Notes under the pieces: model-generated
Databases searched by the model: none
The model's input: the letters and a program-made list of their open reading frames with translations, nothing else
Told to the model about the DNA's origin: nothing
Position numbers and translations under genes: made by a program
In this document: positions 1-12,597 of the stretch, in pieces
Layout: every line of letters begins with the position of its first letter
Position numbering within the stretch: position 1 is the first letter of the stretch
Assembly: GCA_000827265.1 (NCBI GenBank)
Contig: KN834856.1
Coordinates: forward strand, 62,001 to 126,000
Length of the DNA: 64,000 nt
Origin: Collybiopsis luxurians FD-317 M1
Taxonomy: Eukaryota; Basidiomycota; Agaricomycetes; Agaricales; Omphalotaceae
Reading direction: 5' to 3'

Positions 1-1826
1 TTACAAAGTGGTCGAAATGGTACAGTACTACACACTTAACTCCACCGAGGCAAGTGGCATAAACAAACGAAAATCCGTTCCGTGTAGTCTTCCCGTTTAA
101 CCTATATAATAGTTGGATCGCATTTCAGCCAATACCGCGCGGTTTTCAATATACTCGTTGTTATCAACAAAGTCCGATTATTGATTTACAGGAGGCCGAT
201 CATCAGCTGATCATTGCACCATCACTATCATCCTCGCAAGGTGCTCCTCACTATTCTAGTAAATCCTTTCTCGCTGTTATGCTCATCATATGTTTTCTGG
301 AATATTAGAATTGCGTAGCACTACTAGCATCTGAGTTTGACATTTATCGGGATTATAATACAATTTCCAGCGAGAATCTAGACTTTTTGTCATAGCCCCA
401 AATACATACCATCTTCATCATGATGGTGTGTCGCAGATAAAACGAATCTAGTCTTAAAAGAATAAGGGTTTTGGGAATTTACACAAATACTAATCGAACC
501 TCCAAAATCTTCGTCTGTCACCCCGAATATCACGGCAAGATGGGGGCGTTCCATTCGAGTTCATTGTGAATTACTATAGAAGCCTTGATGATAGTTATAA
601 CACGACCTACGGCTATATACGATATTGTTGAAATTGAAATGTAACTGCAAAACTATCATTACCCTGAACAAATTTTGCCACTAATAGCAAACTTTCATGA
701 AAACGCTGGAAAGTGAACTAACTGTCAACTTTCAAGAGAATTATCTTTCCGCTTATGAGTTATCACAATAAGCTCGATCAACACCTGGAGCGATTGCTGT
801 GCGACAAAGTAAGCAGCGGCTGCATCCTGTCGGGAAGCAAGGAATATGAACAGGATTTACAAGTTTAACTCACAGCCGCCAAGCCAGTTTAGGGTTTGCC
901 TCTACTGTACATTGAGTGTTGGGACAGCTCCAACTATAGTTTTGTTTGTAGTCCATTCAGTCGCTCATGCATTTGATGTTAAGACCTTTTCGGTCTTTTA
1001 AAGTTTAATGCCTCTAACGCGCGGCTCCACGGGCTTGAATATACGCATGGTGTACTGAGACGCGTACCTCTACGGAGAAACCTTATTTGTGTTGAGTCAC
1101 TGGGATACATGTGCCAAAAACCAGCCACCATTTGTTTCACAATCTGAATAACTATATAGGCATTCTTGTTATTTGCAGATGGGTACATCCAACCTCCGTA
1201 TATCTCGGGAAAGATCCTATTGCGTTGATGCAAGTTGTGGAAGAACAAGGAATAGATGGAAAAATTGTGAAAGCCGTGATTACAGTCATAGCAAACGGGA
1301 GAGTAGAGAAAATTTCAAGCTAATCGACCTGACAAACTAAATATATTTGCTTCCGACCATTTCATTACAACTTCCGACAATAACGTAGCACCTGCATTCC
1401 TTCCAGAAATTGAAAGAATAAGAACAGGACTCGGGAGTTTGACTGCAACGTCTGTTCAGGGTTTGTCGTTTCAATATTAATAATTCACTGACACGGCTGC
1501 CTTGTGGGGCCATTCCGTCTCTCATAGTTTCGTGCTAAGACTGTTTGGCATCTACAAGTCGCGCCTGATCCATGGCCTACGGGATTGAAAAGACACGTCT
1601 CATTCTTTCAAAAGAGACATAACATTTCCACTGCATCTTACTCTCCACCACGAGTCGCCCTTTGCTTCGAGTGCCTATGGTTTCATTACACAACTTCAGC
1701 CTTTTTTGTTCTGATTGATTTTACATACGAAGTTTTGGGACACGATATTCCAATCCGCGACTAGCCTGCGAATCATACCAAAATTCTGAACCACTTCCTA
1801 TTATTTACTTTGCTGAGATAAGGTAC
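1..1826. other. stretch with no recognisable gene
   Basis: I see no conserved protein, RNA or repeat here. The open frames are short, overlap on both strands and lack plausible exon continuation. The sequence is AT-rich intergenic DNA upstream of the tRNA gene. Confidence 0.5.
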
Positions 1827-1914
1827 GGGCACTTGGCACAGTTGGTAGCGCGCACGCTTCGCATTGTAGGACGTCAGTTGCGTGAGGTCAGGAGTTCGAC
1901 TCTCCTAGTGTCCA
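1827..1914 (+). tRNA. tRNA-Ala (anticodon CGC) with a 15-nt intron
   Basis: The exons (1827-1863 and 1879-1914) sum to 73 nt and fold as a tRNA. There is a 7-bp acceptor stem GGGCACT/AGTGTCC with discriminator A, an 8-nt D loop AGTTGGTA, an anticodon stem CACGC/GCGTG, a 5-nt variable loop and a T arm AGGAG-TTCGACT-CTCCT. The loop reads TTCGCA before the intron, which places anticodon CGC (Ala, codon GCG) at positions 34-36 and the intron at the canonical site after base 37. The acceptor contains a G3:U70 wobble, the main identity element of tRNA-Ala, and this independently supports the assignment. The D stem has one A-C mismatch. No CCA is encoded, as expected in eukaryotes. Confidence 0.93.
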
Positions 1915-1934
1915 TGTTCTGTGTGAGAACCTCC

Positions 1935-1940
1935 TTTTTT
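1935..1940 (+). terminator. RNA polymerase III T-run terminator
   Basis: A run of six T residues lies 20 nt beyond the tRNA-Ala end, which is the standard Pol III stop signal. Confidence 0.75.
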
Positions 1941-2286
1941 CAATTCTCGTTTACTCTTGCTTTTCCATCGGCGATCAGCTCGAAAAATTTTCTCTTTCCC
2001 TCGTGGACGTTTTGATTTCGTCCTTCATTGATCCTTGTAAGGTCTACCTGGTTGTTACATATGTAGCCAGACGAATTGGGTAAGCTTCAAGCGAGCCCGT
2101 GGGTTCAGATGCGGATGCAGAAAAAGATGCTTGATATGTAGTGATGGAATCTGAACGAAATCTTTAAATAGGGTATAATGAACGTTAATTCCTTTTACAA
2201 TAAAGGTAACTGGTAAGATATATCAAGTAAAATATCCTGTTACATCGTAGACGACGAGCAACTCCACCACCTGTCGAGCTTCAATA

Positions 2287-3278
2287 TCATACAGTGTCAA
2301 TGTTCATATCATTATTCTTCGGCTTTGGCGGAATAACTCCAGGGATAGTGTATAACATCGCACACAGTAGTTCCGGCAATGCGACCAGAGGATACCAAAA
2401 ATGTTCATTGTTGGCTTTTGCGACGTTAGAAATGGTGGCTACGGAGAAAACTTCACGGATGAGTAAGAGGATAGCGATGAGGCCAAAGATCAGCGAGGCG
2501 TGTTTGGCGCCGAGTGAAGAGGAGGAGTATCGAAGAGTGTCTTGACCTAACAATCGAGGCATATTAGAAAGAGGGAGTTTAAGCGGAGGATTAGAAGGGA
2601 AAGTCACCTTCGCGCTCTGCTTGGATGAGAACGAGTGTTTGGAGAACTTGGACAGCAGTAAGAACCAAGAAGAGGATAGCGGCAACCTTGCGCAAGGTGA
2701 CTCCAGTAGAACTGGTCGGGTTATTGGATATGATGTTAATCGAGGCGATACTCAAAGCGACTGGAATTATAAGGGCCATACGGAACAGACGTCGATTTTT
2801 GAACAGCTCCAGCAGGTTTCCAATGATTGGGATAGGGGGTGGACGGGAGTCGCAGAGTTCAAGCCTATGGAGATTCTTTAGATAGAGGGAAGTTTAAGGG
2901 TCGATACAAATTCACCTGTCCACGACTAGGGTATATGTAGAGTAAAGAAGACCAAAGAAACCGGTCTGGAGTAGGACTTCTATAGCAACGAATAGCCCCA
3001 GGTTCTCCCCGGCACTCTCGACGTTGAGCGAAACGGCTCGCATGATGAATGCTGCTACTCGGACTGGGAAAACGTGTAAACTTAAGTTTTTAACGCAGGC
3101 ATGAAGGGCACTTACTGAGGCAGAACAAAGTCATTGTAAACAACACCCTTCGACGTTCCTGTACTATTTTGAAAATGAAATAGGTAGCGAGGGGCGAATA
3201 TAAAGCTGCAAAAACAGCTGCTGCAGCCACAGAGTTCCAGCCAAAGGCTTTAGGGTAGTCGATTACGGGAGATGCCAT
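2287..3278 (-). CDS. DUF7702-type heptahelical membrane protein
   Basis: This is an integral membrane protein of the fungal DUF7702 (RTA1-like) class. Its biochemical role is unknown. I read four exons. It starts at MASPVIDYPKAFGW (ATG 3276-3278) and leads directly into a first membrane helix. The second exon (2916-3063) carries the segment around VAAFIMRAVSLNVESAGENL. The third runs through MALIIPVALSIASI and a further helix, and the last ends in the family signature WYPLVALPELLCAMLYTIPG followed by a short polar tail. Splice phases at 3116/3063 and 2916 keep the frame. About seven hydrophobic segments can be counted. No frameshift was seen, so the gene looks intact. The family name rests on recognition of the C-terminal WYPL.ALPEL motif and the SAGENLG motif. 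It stands alone, with gene-poor DNA on both sides. Confidence 0.78.
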
Positions 3279-6200
3279 AAAATATGAGATAGAGAAGTAA
3301 CTAGAAAATTCCAAAGGCGAGTGAGTGTCTGAACGTCTATTGTTGATCTGCCTTCCTTTATATACCCCATGGACAAGTTTGAAAAGATCGACGATTGAAC
3401 GTTGAATGTTGTGGCTGTCCCCGCTTGGCACCAGCCGAGGTGGAAGCTCCCACGGGCCATCGGGAAGTTAGCTGTGCCTTGAGAATACCGACGGTGCTTT
3501 TTTTAGATTCACCATGCTCCTCCGTCGGAGAGCGAACAAACTGCACACCTTTACTATTAGCGCTTGAGCATCGTTCAAGTCTCTTCACTGCCTCATTCAT
3601 GCTGTTGACCGAACACGCACAAAGTCGCAGCACGATCACGATGGGATATTATTATCTGGTGGCCTTGTGCGTAGTCGTTGAACTAAGAACTTTGATTTCT
3701 TTGACTGGAAAGTAAATTTTAGGGTATAGGTACTCGTGGATGTGGAACTCTCCGTCGTCTCATTACTAGCCTGGTCTCAACTCAAATTGCACGTCAAGAG
3801 CGGCCACACATCTGTACTTCCGTCAACAACGGCACCCTTTACTGGCCTCGTGCGATTTGATTCTGCAACGACGAGATACGATGAAGCTTATATCGAAATC
3901 ATCGGCAGTTGGGGGAGGTAATAACCTCCGCCTCCCCTCAGACTCCCTCATAGCGATATTGACGGACATACTATATTATCTCTAGCCTTCTTCAAGTCGG
4001 CACTTAGTCTTCCTGTATTCTTACGTTTAAAGAAATACACAGGTTCTGGTCACCTGCACAACACCGACCTCGGCTAACTTGCAAGAAATCAGCGCCCATC
4101 TATCGCGAGGTTTAAACGTCCAAATTTCTGAATCAAATGACATGATAGGGTCGTCTACGCTTGCGTTCATATAGTGCCACCAACTTAATTCCTTCTGCAA
4201 GCCCTGAAGGAAAACATAGCGGAGGAGAATATCCAGATTTCGAAAAGCGAACGAGTGCGGGGCCCATTCCCGCTTTTTTTTTTACTCTTGCTCATTTCTC
4301 TTACGATGTAGCCTCTGAACACCCCGAATCGGCAATTTGACTCGTCAGTTAGCCTTGGTCCTGTTCATGTGCTCCTTTCCGGGGAACTAAATCGGAGGAA
4401 TTATTTTGGCAGCGATGTGCCGAAGAGAAAAGATTAGATCTGAGAATCGCCTCACACCTAGAGGCGCTCCCCAATATGCTTTTGGCTGATGGTCTTTCTT
4501 TCATACCACCACTTTCAAAGGTAAGATCATACCTCAGGGGATGCTCGATGTTTGTATAACTTACTCGTATTCAGGAGTTCCGACTTCAATTATCTGAGTG
4601 TTCTCGGACATTTAATTTATTTCGCGATATCTACTTCGTGTATTTAGGAGGGGTAGTAATAGGTAGGCTAATCATATGTGCATCTATCATCTGTCTCGTC
4701 TACTTTACAAAAAAATTTTTTCTCCCGGCGCTCTGATCCCGAGACGAACTCAAATATCTAGTCGAACACTCAATTATAAATACTGTGCTCGTTGAAGAGC
4801 TACTTGGTTTTTACACAGCATCGATAGCCAAAACAGCATCCAAGTCATCCCAAATTTAAACAAAGCTACAATACGCAGTCGTTTTTAGTGTAAAGATGTG
4901 CAAGTTCCATCTTGGATCGTCAAGCATTGGCGGGCGGTAGAGGTGGAATGATTCCCATGTATATCGGAACGCTCCGGAGTTGTGAGGAATCCATTGTTAG
5001 AATCAATCTTAAACTCAGAGGGTGGGGACAGGATTGGATCGTTCTGGGAGGGAAGAAGAGTGTTTCGACATTGTGTCGGGCCTTTAGCTAGGTAGGAAGG
5101 CGAGGTGAGTAATTGCAAGAACGAGATGAAGACTGTGAGCAACTGTGGATGGGATGTAACATATTTTGTTTCTCGTGCTCATCTCGCCCTCAACTCGTTC
5201 GGACCACACGCCCATACATTAGTGAAACCTTAGAAAGGCTTACATCCAAAAGGATAGCTGCCGGATGTGGCCGCGCAGTTGCAAACTGGACGCGGCGATG
5301 AGAAGGAGGGACAGTGCAGCTGGATAATGCGGCAGCATGGCCGTCATTGATGGAAAACAATCATGGAAAATATTCCTCGTGGAGCAAATATCTGTACGAC
5401 TATCCTCGTTTTCTATATTACCACGCTCTCTGATTGATACTGTACCTCATAAACTTTCCTGTGTAGCCTCGGCCAGTATGTTGGGCTACTTCGTCCGTAT
5501 TGGAAGTCGTTGTAATCAGGTCCGACCGTCCAGCCGAGTATGACAGCATACAGAGTGTTCAGGAATGAGTGAAAAATTTTGCAACGGACAAGAAAGAAAT
5601 CTGGACGTTCGGTTCATCACAAGGTAGGAATGGTACATGCCCAGTAGTTGCGTGTAGACGGGACGAAGTCGAAGGACGACACATTTGGAGCGGGATTAAT
5701 AACGGCCAGAATTTCGTCTTAGGAAGCGTTAGATTCGCGAGGGAGAGAGGGCTAGGGCGGAAACAAATGAACGTCGCGTTACTTGAGCCTTAGCCGCAAC
5801 TATTGAGGTCCCCCGCGTATCGAGGAGTATTATAGCCCAGAATTCCATAAATTTCTCTAATGCGCGCAGTATCTATTCTTCGTCATCTAAACCTCGACTC
5901 GCAATCCTCAGTACGCATTCCTTCCTTTGCCCGCCCCATCCCTCAATCCAACATTGCCTTGAAAGCTCTGCTCGTCTGAGTCCGGTCATTGCCTAGTCTG
6001 TATTCCACGCGGCTCGTATATCCAATTTCGCATCGAAGTGGGGACTCTACAATCTTAGGAATGTATAAACCAACAATAGACACCCCATTATACGCCCACT
6101 CGCTGGGATTTTGACCAGCCTCCGCATTTATAAATCCGTCCTAAGATACAGAAAGCAAGTCAGAAACCCTGGGAACTGACTTGAGATGATGATGATTTGA

Positions 6201-6592
6201 ATATTGAGTAGAGTGGCAAGTTAGAAACGCGACTATGAAAAGCGTGACAGACTGGAAATGACAATAAGAAAGACAAAGTCACAAAACAGGTACACATTAG
6301 GCGCTCGTTTGACCAACAGGTTATTATAAACGCTCGGCAAGGCTTGGACTCGGCTCTACCGCCTCGGCCTGTACAACGCGCCGGTTTTCAGACAAATTCA
6401 TTACAGTGTTATTCTACTACTTAATCTGTACGTTCATCGAAATTGGTCTTCTTCCTCAGTAAGTATTTGAGCTCAAATTAAATGCTTAGCCCTTAGCCTC
6501 GACTTTTTACTCAAAAATTCTTTTAACCCTTCGCATGGAAGCGATCTGACTAATCCCTTATCTCAATCTTGTCGGCTGGTTCTCAGATATCC
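3279..6592. other. gene-poor stretch with unassigned open frames
   Basis: No complete gene is recognised. Overlapping short frames around 3390-3720 face away from the DUF7702 gene and look like chance reading. Part of the stretch (about 4780-5580) resembles sequence near 23.5-24.9 kb and is listed separately. Confidence 0.45.
4780..5580 (-). repeat. divergent repeated segment, copy A
   Basis: Patches match the 23.5-24.9 kb region in the same orientation. Near 5030-5090 and 24670-24735 both have GGATTGGATC followed later by TGTCGGGCCTTT. Near 4815-4870 and 24005-24060 both read ACAGCCAAAACAG- or ATAGCCAAAACAG-like sequence, then TCCCAAATTT. Near 5480-5580 and 23570-23630 both encode a SFL..L.AVILG-like frame on the minus strand. 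The copies differ by many substitutions and gaps. They may be decayed paralogues of an unknown gene, and I cannot assign a product. Confidence 0.4.
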
Positions 6593-7561
6593 GCTGAGAC
6601 TAGGGCTGCTCGCCGTTACCGTATATACGGCTTTGACGGATACGGTCATACGGTGCCCATGCCCGTATCGTCGTGATTCCAAGCTCCTAAAACCGTATAC
6701 CGTATACGGGGCGGGGAGGCACCATACTGATCCGTATATAACGGCCGTATACGGCCGTATTACAGGTCAACTAATTTTGCTCACTATATTACCGTAATCA
6801 CCAAAGATGTACCATTGAGCAAGCTTTTAATTTTCAAGGCCCTTCAATCCCCAATCAAATACAAGCTGACTATTGTGGTTCAGGGAACATTATGCAGCAA
6901 CAAGCCTACATACAGCTGATGTAAGCTTCATGTTCATTGGGATCGTATCTCTTGTGGCATGCCGGACTTGTCAAAGTCCATATCCCTTGTGACAAGCATA
7001 GTAAGTATGGCTAAAAGTTTGTATTCATTGGCCTAATGTAGCGGAGTGGTGCCACTACGGTTGCCTTGCCGGCCAAACTGGGGTAACATGGACCCAGAAA
7101 CGGGGTATAGGCATGTGTAACCTCAGGCCTAACAAGGGACAGGTAGACCAACTGGTTCAATACGTGCAATTCCGTCGTGTTCCATGTTGTGGATTACTAA
7201 AGCATTACACTTTACTATCACATGTCAATCTATTTTACCCTGAAGACTGAAATGTCGAAAACATCCGGACATTATACTGGTAAACAACTGGTAAAGCATC
7301 CACTTTGTCTTGCTTGTCGTGCCATTTGGGTAGGTAGGGGAACATTATTGATTTTCACAATTTTGGATTAACATATATATATATACTCTCCGTATGTACC
7401 GTATAACCCGTAAGACGGCCGTTTTTGAGCCGTACCCGTACCGTCGAAGCTGCTCGTGACCCTTCATACGGTACGGTTACGGTTAACCCGTACCCGTCGA
7501 CTGACCGTAATTTATACGGCCGTACCCGTATACAGGTACGGCGAACAGCCCTAGCTGAGAC
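6593..7561. mobile_element. non-autonomous hAT-type DNA transposon (953 bp) with 8-bp TSD
   Basis: The element body is 6601-7553. Its ends are terminal inverted repeats, TAGGGCTGCTCGCCGT at the left and, read inward from the right, TAGGGCTGTTCGCCGT. It is flanked by perfect 8-bp direct repeats GCTGAGAC (6593-6600 and 7554-7561), the target-site duplication length of hAT elements. Both subterminal zones (6615-6765 and 7390-7545) are packed with CCGTA/TACGG motifs in both orientations, typical of hAT transposase binding clusters. The interior is AT-rich and encodes nothing resembling a transposase, so it would have to be mobilised in trans. The intact TSD suggests a fairly recent insertion. A relic of the same family lies near 49 kb. 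Confidence 0.88.
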
Positions 7562-8760
7562 TCTTATCTACTGTTGTCGGATAGGTCGAATCCCGCTTCT
7601 CCTATTCATCAAATTCTTCATAATTTCAACCCAAAATGCTGACTATTACCAAAAATTCATAGGCTTGAGCCTCTGTCATGGTGCAAATGGTATCTTCATG
7701 TACATCTGCCATTTCTGACTCTCAGAAATCCACCGAACTTGAACCGCAACATCTATTGTACCGTTGGAATGATCTCATCTCAAAGAAACATTCAGCGCTA
7801 ACAACTGCTTTAGCACCTAAGTACCTTCGCATAGCCTTCCTGTCGTTCTAATTAGATACCTACTTTCTTCCTTTCTAGTGGATCTTTAACTCTTTAAACC
7901 CGCCCAGGGGCCGCCCTGTGGAGAACATTATAGTATCAACTTTGAATACTTCCTAGATACTATCTTGCGAAGACTATGCAATGAGTGAAAAAAGTTTCAA
8001 TCTGATTTTTGATAAAAGGCCCATGCAAACAAAAGATCAAGTTGATTGGTACAGTTTCCGGAAAAAAGGTAGGGAAAAAGTCCCAATGGAAAAAGCTCCC
8101 CAGAAACGCCGGAATGGGAAGTTAAGTTGATTTGACTTTTACTGATGTAAGGTATGCTGAGACCTGATGGAGTCTCATTTTAAGCGCAGAGAGCTCGCAT
8201 GTGCTAATACTGAAAGCGGACAATTAGCTGTAAACATTATCGGATATGCAGAATGCCGCTCTACACCACATGCGACCCCTCGCACTACTGGAGCTTTCTA
8301 GATTTGCTCTAGTCTGTATGGGCGGGCATCCTATGCCCCGTTATTTGGACCACATATGTATCTTGTTCTAGCTGAAGCCCAGGGGTCATCCTGTTGGTAG
8401 GAGGACTTATTTCATCTGCAATAATTTCGCGTCTGAGGGCAAGCCGCATAGATCCTTACCTTGAAATCGATCTGCCCCACAGATCGAGATTCTGAGTGCA
8501 CTCCTATCCCGCGACTGAACAAATTTGATGTTCAACCTGTCATGAAAATTGACGATCCTTTCAACCCTTGGCAGACACTGCAACCCTCATCAGATAATCA
8601 TTTCGGTGCAGATTCTTTCAATATCACTTGTAATGTCCTGTATTTTATGTGTCAACTGCTAGCTCTCTTTGAAGCTTGAATAACATTCCGCCGCTAGTTG
8701 GACGGCGCTGTCTCTCGAAGCCCTACTGTTGGGATTAGAATAATTTATTTAAAGCATTCC
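7562..8760. other. stretch with no recognisable gene
   Basis: Nothing convincing is seen between the hAT element and the 3' end of DUF6533 copy 1. The frames present are short and have no family resemblance. Confidence 0.4.
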
Positions 8761-10377
8761 CTATACATCATTATCATTATAATTATCTCCGACACTAGTA
8801 CTGTTCCGCCTCTGGAATGCGATACCAGTCTCAACTGTTTCAAGGACAGACACCGTCCGACTTAAGTAAATCCCTGTGCTCATTACTTGATGCAAGTTGA
8901 GCATCAAGCGTGACACCAAGGTCACCGAAATACTTGAAAAAATGTGTTAGGCCTTGCATGCAGAGCTCCTTCTGAATCTTACCTGCTTGTGATTGGGGCC
9001 AGTCCGCCTCTCATGCAGTCCTAGTCAATACTACTCAGCACTAACTTTCCGGTAAATGGCAAGACTCCGTACCTCTAGAAGCTTAACCAAAGGGACATGT
9101 CGGTTTTGACAGTGCGATCAAAGAAACAGAAACTTACATAGAACGATAAAATATTCGCCAAATTGATTGCTGTCATCACACTGAACGGAAAGAATTAGAC
9201 TTTTCGTAGATCAAACTTTCCTGCCACATGCAAATCCTTACCCAAAATATATTGCTCCTGCCACAGGTATCCAATAACGTTATGCAAGATGGTCTGAATT
9301 TACTCACCGTCCCGAAGCAGAATTACTCTGAGAGATACTCGCACTTTCAGCGACTTGATCATCCGAAGCTCCTGTCTGGTTATGAATGCATTATACACTG
9401 CAAGTCCAAAGAGCAGAGCATCATAACTAAAGATTGTCATCCAAGCCACCGCGGCACCTGCATGATAGACTCTATTCGCAACATCGCAGGCAAAGATTTA
9501 CACAAAGACGTACGAGAGGCGCTAAGTTCTCATTAGCAAAACTTTGTACGCTGCTGTAAGATATGATCTCACTTACCTATCAAAATCGAGCTGGGTAGAA
9601 CATCCTCCTGTGGACGGCGGTGAGACTGGCGAGTTGGTATGGACAGTGAATGTCATAATCTGGTGCGGGTAAGAAATTGGGTGTACAGCTATACACATTA
9701 GCGAGTGAACATCCCTACCACAGCGATGGTGAAAAGGACTGCAATAACTGCCAGCAGGAAATACAGCATCCGCTTGCTGCATCCATACAGGGCATATACG
9801 CGCAAGGTCATAATGACTGCAATTTTTCCAGGATCAACCAATTAACAGACAAGCATCGAACTACTTACTTGTTACGATAAGTTGTGCAACTATCAGTATG
9901 CCCTCTCGGAGATTGCTCAGCGCCTTGCAGCTAGTTATGTTCTCAACTCAAATCGGGCACGCTGAATCCAGAGCAGGAATCTACTCACCTTACAGGCAGA
10001 TTATCGAAAAGGGTCACGAATGTAATGATCATCGTAATAGGATTGAAGTATCGGTGTAGGAAAAACAAATGAGCGCTGATATTGGACTGTCTCTTCCATA
10101 GGCACTTGATCTCGGTTTCTGGTCACTATCAGATATATGAAGAAAGAGCGTGGCGAGAAAACATACTGAAAGTAAGAATATGGTCATAGAAAAGGAGCGC
10201 TAGAAGTTTACATGGTTCAGCGTTGTGGAAAAGATCGAGGGAAATAACAAACTTATGGCGGCCATGTGCCAGTAATTACACTGACGGCTAGAAAATAACT
10301 GTCAATGGATTTAATTGCGTCTTAAAAGGAACAACCTCCTACCCATTGGTGGCAATTCGAATGTCGGTCCACGACAT
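8761..10377 (-). CDS. DUF6533-type heptahelical membrane protein, copy 1
   Basis: This is a basidiomycete seven-helix protein of the DUF6533 family, function unknown and possibly receptor-like. It starts at MSWTDIRIATNG (ATG 10375-10377). Further exons give LLFYDHILTF, the family's N-terminal signature. They continue with a block beginning TEIKCLWKRQSNISAHLFFL and then HRYFNPITMIITFVTLF. Later come AVIMTLRVYALYGCSKRML, DALLFGLAVYNAFITRQEL, VSLRVILLRDG and INLANILSFY. The C-terminal signature SVTLVSRLMLNLHQ is followed by a polar tail ending at 8761. The frame stays open through the exons I could join, including the TRQEL site where copy 3 has a stop. Exon borders are approximate. Two related copies lie at 44.5-46.1 and 49.3-50.9 kb. 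Confidence 0.8.
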
Positions 10378-11045
10378 GAAGGTAAAAGGGAACGAAAGGG
10401 TTCAGGGGTATAGATTCAATGGGCAATAGATACGCAGGGCTTTATGGAAAATTGGAAATAAAGCTTGCGTAAAGGCATTCAAGCATGACGGGGCGGTACT
10501 AGTATCTTGAGCATGATCATCAAGATAGATGGCGGTGGTATCTGAGCGGCGAATGCTGGATGAACGTGGGAAATTTGAATTTAATCTTCAGTCCTCTGCA
10601 ATTAGAGGCTTAAGATCGAGAAGAAAGGAAGTCTGTTGTACGTGGCACACCGCATGTTCCCCGAGCCCGAACGCTGGGATCCAGAGATTATCGATTATCC
10701 CGGGACCACCATTGTCTTTGGGACTCCTACAGAAGCAGCAGACAAGCTCGAGGCTGACACACGGCATCATCGCTGCAGATCTCTCCGCCCTGACAATTGC
10801 GAAGTTAAGGGAAAGGCCGGGAACAAGATGAGAAGATATCTCTGAAAGGATGGTATTGACTCGGACAAAGACAGGGATCTTTCTGTGCCGCATTGCTTTG
10901 TTTGATTATAGTTTCATTAATCAAGGCAGAAACAATGAACGAGCTGAAGATAGATGGCGATAGACGCCGGGAACCTAAAAGGTTACCGTGTGAAGCGAGG
11001 TGCAAGCATGCCCAAACAAGGGTCGTTTGCTCTTCTCCCATATAC
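10378..11045. other. intergenic region between divergent genes
   Basis: This lies between the starts of DUF6533 copy 1 (minus) and the PAQR gene (plus), and must hold both promoters. Frames of about 100 codons exist on both strands around 10530-10890, but none resembles a known protein. Confidence 0.4.
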
Positions 11046-12305
11046 ATGTCTGAATCTTTTGTTCGTAGCAGACTCCCAGAGCCTCAGAGAGCAAATTCCG
11101 TTCCAGATTCCAAAGTTCCTGCCCAAGGACTGTCGATAACCATCGCTTGGAATGAGCTACAAGATTGGCAGAAGGATAATAGATACATCTTGTCAGGCTA
11201 TCGAAGGTATGTCGACCGTTCCTCTATCTTTTCTAGTCCTTGAGCTAATATGTTAGCTCTTTAGGCTTCAATATTCATGGAGAGGCTGCTTGAATTCCGT
11301 TTTCGCGTGTAAGAGCACGCGATTTTCCTACAGACGGTCTGGCTCACATTATTTCCAGATCTTCACAATCAAACCGGTAGAATGATATCCTAATCGACTA
11401 ATTAATGTTTTTGACACTCTTATGCGGTAGTAAACATACATAGCCATTTATGGGGAGGCGTAGTTTTTCTGTATATGCTCGGAACCGTGCGAACCAACGA
11501 CTTAACTATCTATGAGACCTCGTGGTTGGACTCTGCTTTGTTTGCCTTATTCTTTTTTTGCGCAATGCTTTGTCATTTCTCCAGCGCACTGTTTCATACT
11601 TCGATATGCCACTCTCAAGCAGTAAGTTTTGTCTCAGACGTAAATGTCCCAGTACTGATTAAGGGCTAGGTATGTGCCCGGTGCCATGCTTATGATTATG
11701 CAGGTATCATCGTTCTCAATCTGGGTTCGCATTACCCGCTTCTCTACTATGGTTTCTTTTGTGAGCCTCATTATCAAAAACTTTACATCTTGACAATCAC
11801 AATCTTGAATTTCGGTGAGTCTCTAGCCTTCTCTAGCTGATATGGCCGGTCCGGCGTCTCAACGACCGTCCACAGCTGCTGCTTTCGTAGTCCTTGACCC
11901 CGAATACGCAAAACCGACTCATATTGGTATACGTACCGCAATTTTCATCGCTTTGGGCTGCTTTTCAACCATTGCTATCGTACATTTGTGTTTTCTCCAT
12001 GGCTTTGCGGTGACGCTGGTGGATACAGGCTTTCAGTGGTTTATTTTATCTGGGTCTTTTTATATCTTCGGGGCTTTGCTCTAGTATGTCCCTTTCTCTT
12101 TCTTTTTGAGGTCCCGTCTTACATAGACTCTTCTAGTGCAAATCGTATCCCAGAACGATTCTCTCCCGGAACATTTGATTACTTTTTTGCTTCGCACCAG
12201 ATCTTCCATGGATGTGTTTTCCTAGCGGCTTACTTGCACTACGTTTTCATATCTATCGCTCTCGATCATTACCACTCACAGATGGCGTGCCGAATGTCTC
12301 TGTAG
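11046..12305 (+). CDS. PAQR / Izh-type (adiponectin-receptor-like, hemolysin III) membrane protein
   Basis: This is a seven-helix protein of the PAQR family; fungal members (Izh) affect zinc and sterol homeostasis and may have ceramidase activity. Seven exons were resolved: 11046-11206, 11265-11308, 11359-11376, 11431-11621, 11670-11814, 11876-12083 and 12137-12305. They give 311 aa with consistent phase. It begins MSESFVRSRLPEPQ. Family motifs appear in order: WNELQDWQKDNRYILSGYRR; YLHNQTVNIHSHLWGG (residues 69-84); FSSALFHTSICHS (H130); YDYAGIIVLNLGSHYPLLYY (D147); and RIPERFSPGTFDYF followed by SHQIFH (H276, H280). H130, H276 and H280 match the expected metal ligands. The usual Glu of HNET is Gln73 here. 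Exon 3 is only 18 nt. The gene looks intact. Confidence 0.92.
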
Positions 12306-12597
12306 CAGCCTGCTTGAGGATATCTAAACCACTATTTGTTACGTATCATTTGCTGTTCTGGTTTTTATGAGTAGAAATCTGTCGAGACTTTTCAAGTTGA
12401 TATGTATAATCAGACAAAAATTAATGCTGTATATATCAGAGAATCATGAACTAATTTGGAGGGTGAGAGAGGACGTATCGGAAGACGCAGTAAGACCGAC
12501 AAATCATCCTAGCTGTATAATATATTCAAATCAAGATCTGTCTCTTTCACTGCAACAGCCGGGGTTCGGATCCAAATATCCCACTCGTACTCACCGT

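Noticed and set aside
10529..10893. Open frames on both strands between DUF6533 copy 1 and the PAQR gene
   Set aside because: They are mutually overlapping and without family resemblance; the interval must hold two divergent promoters.
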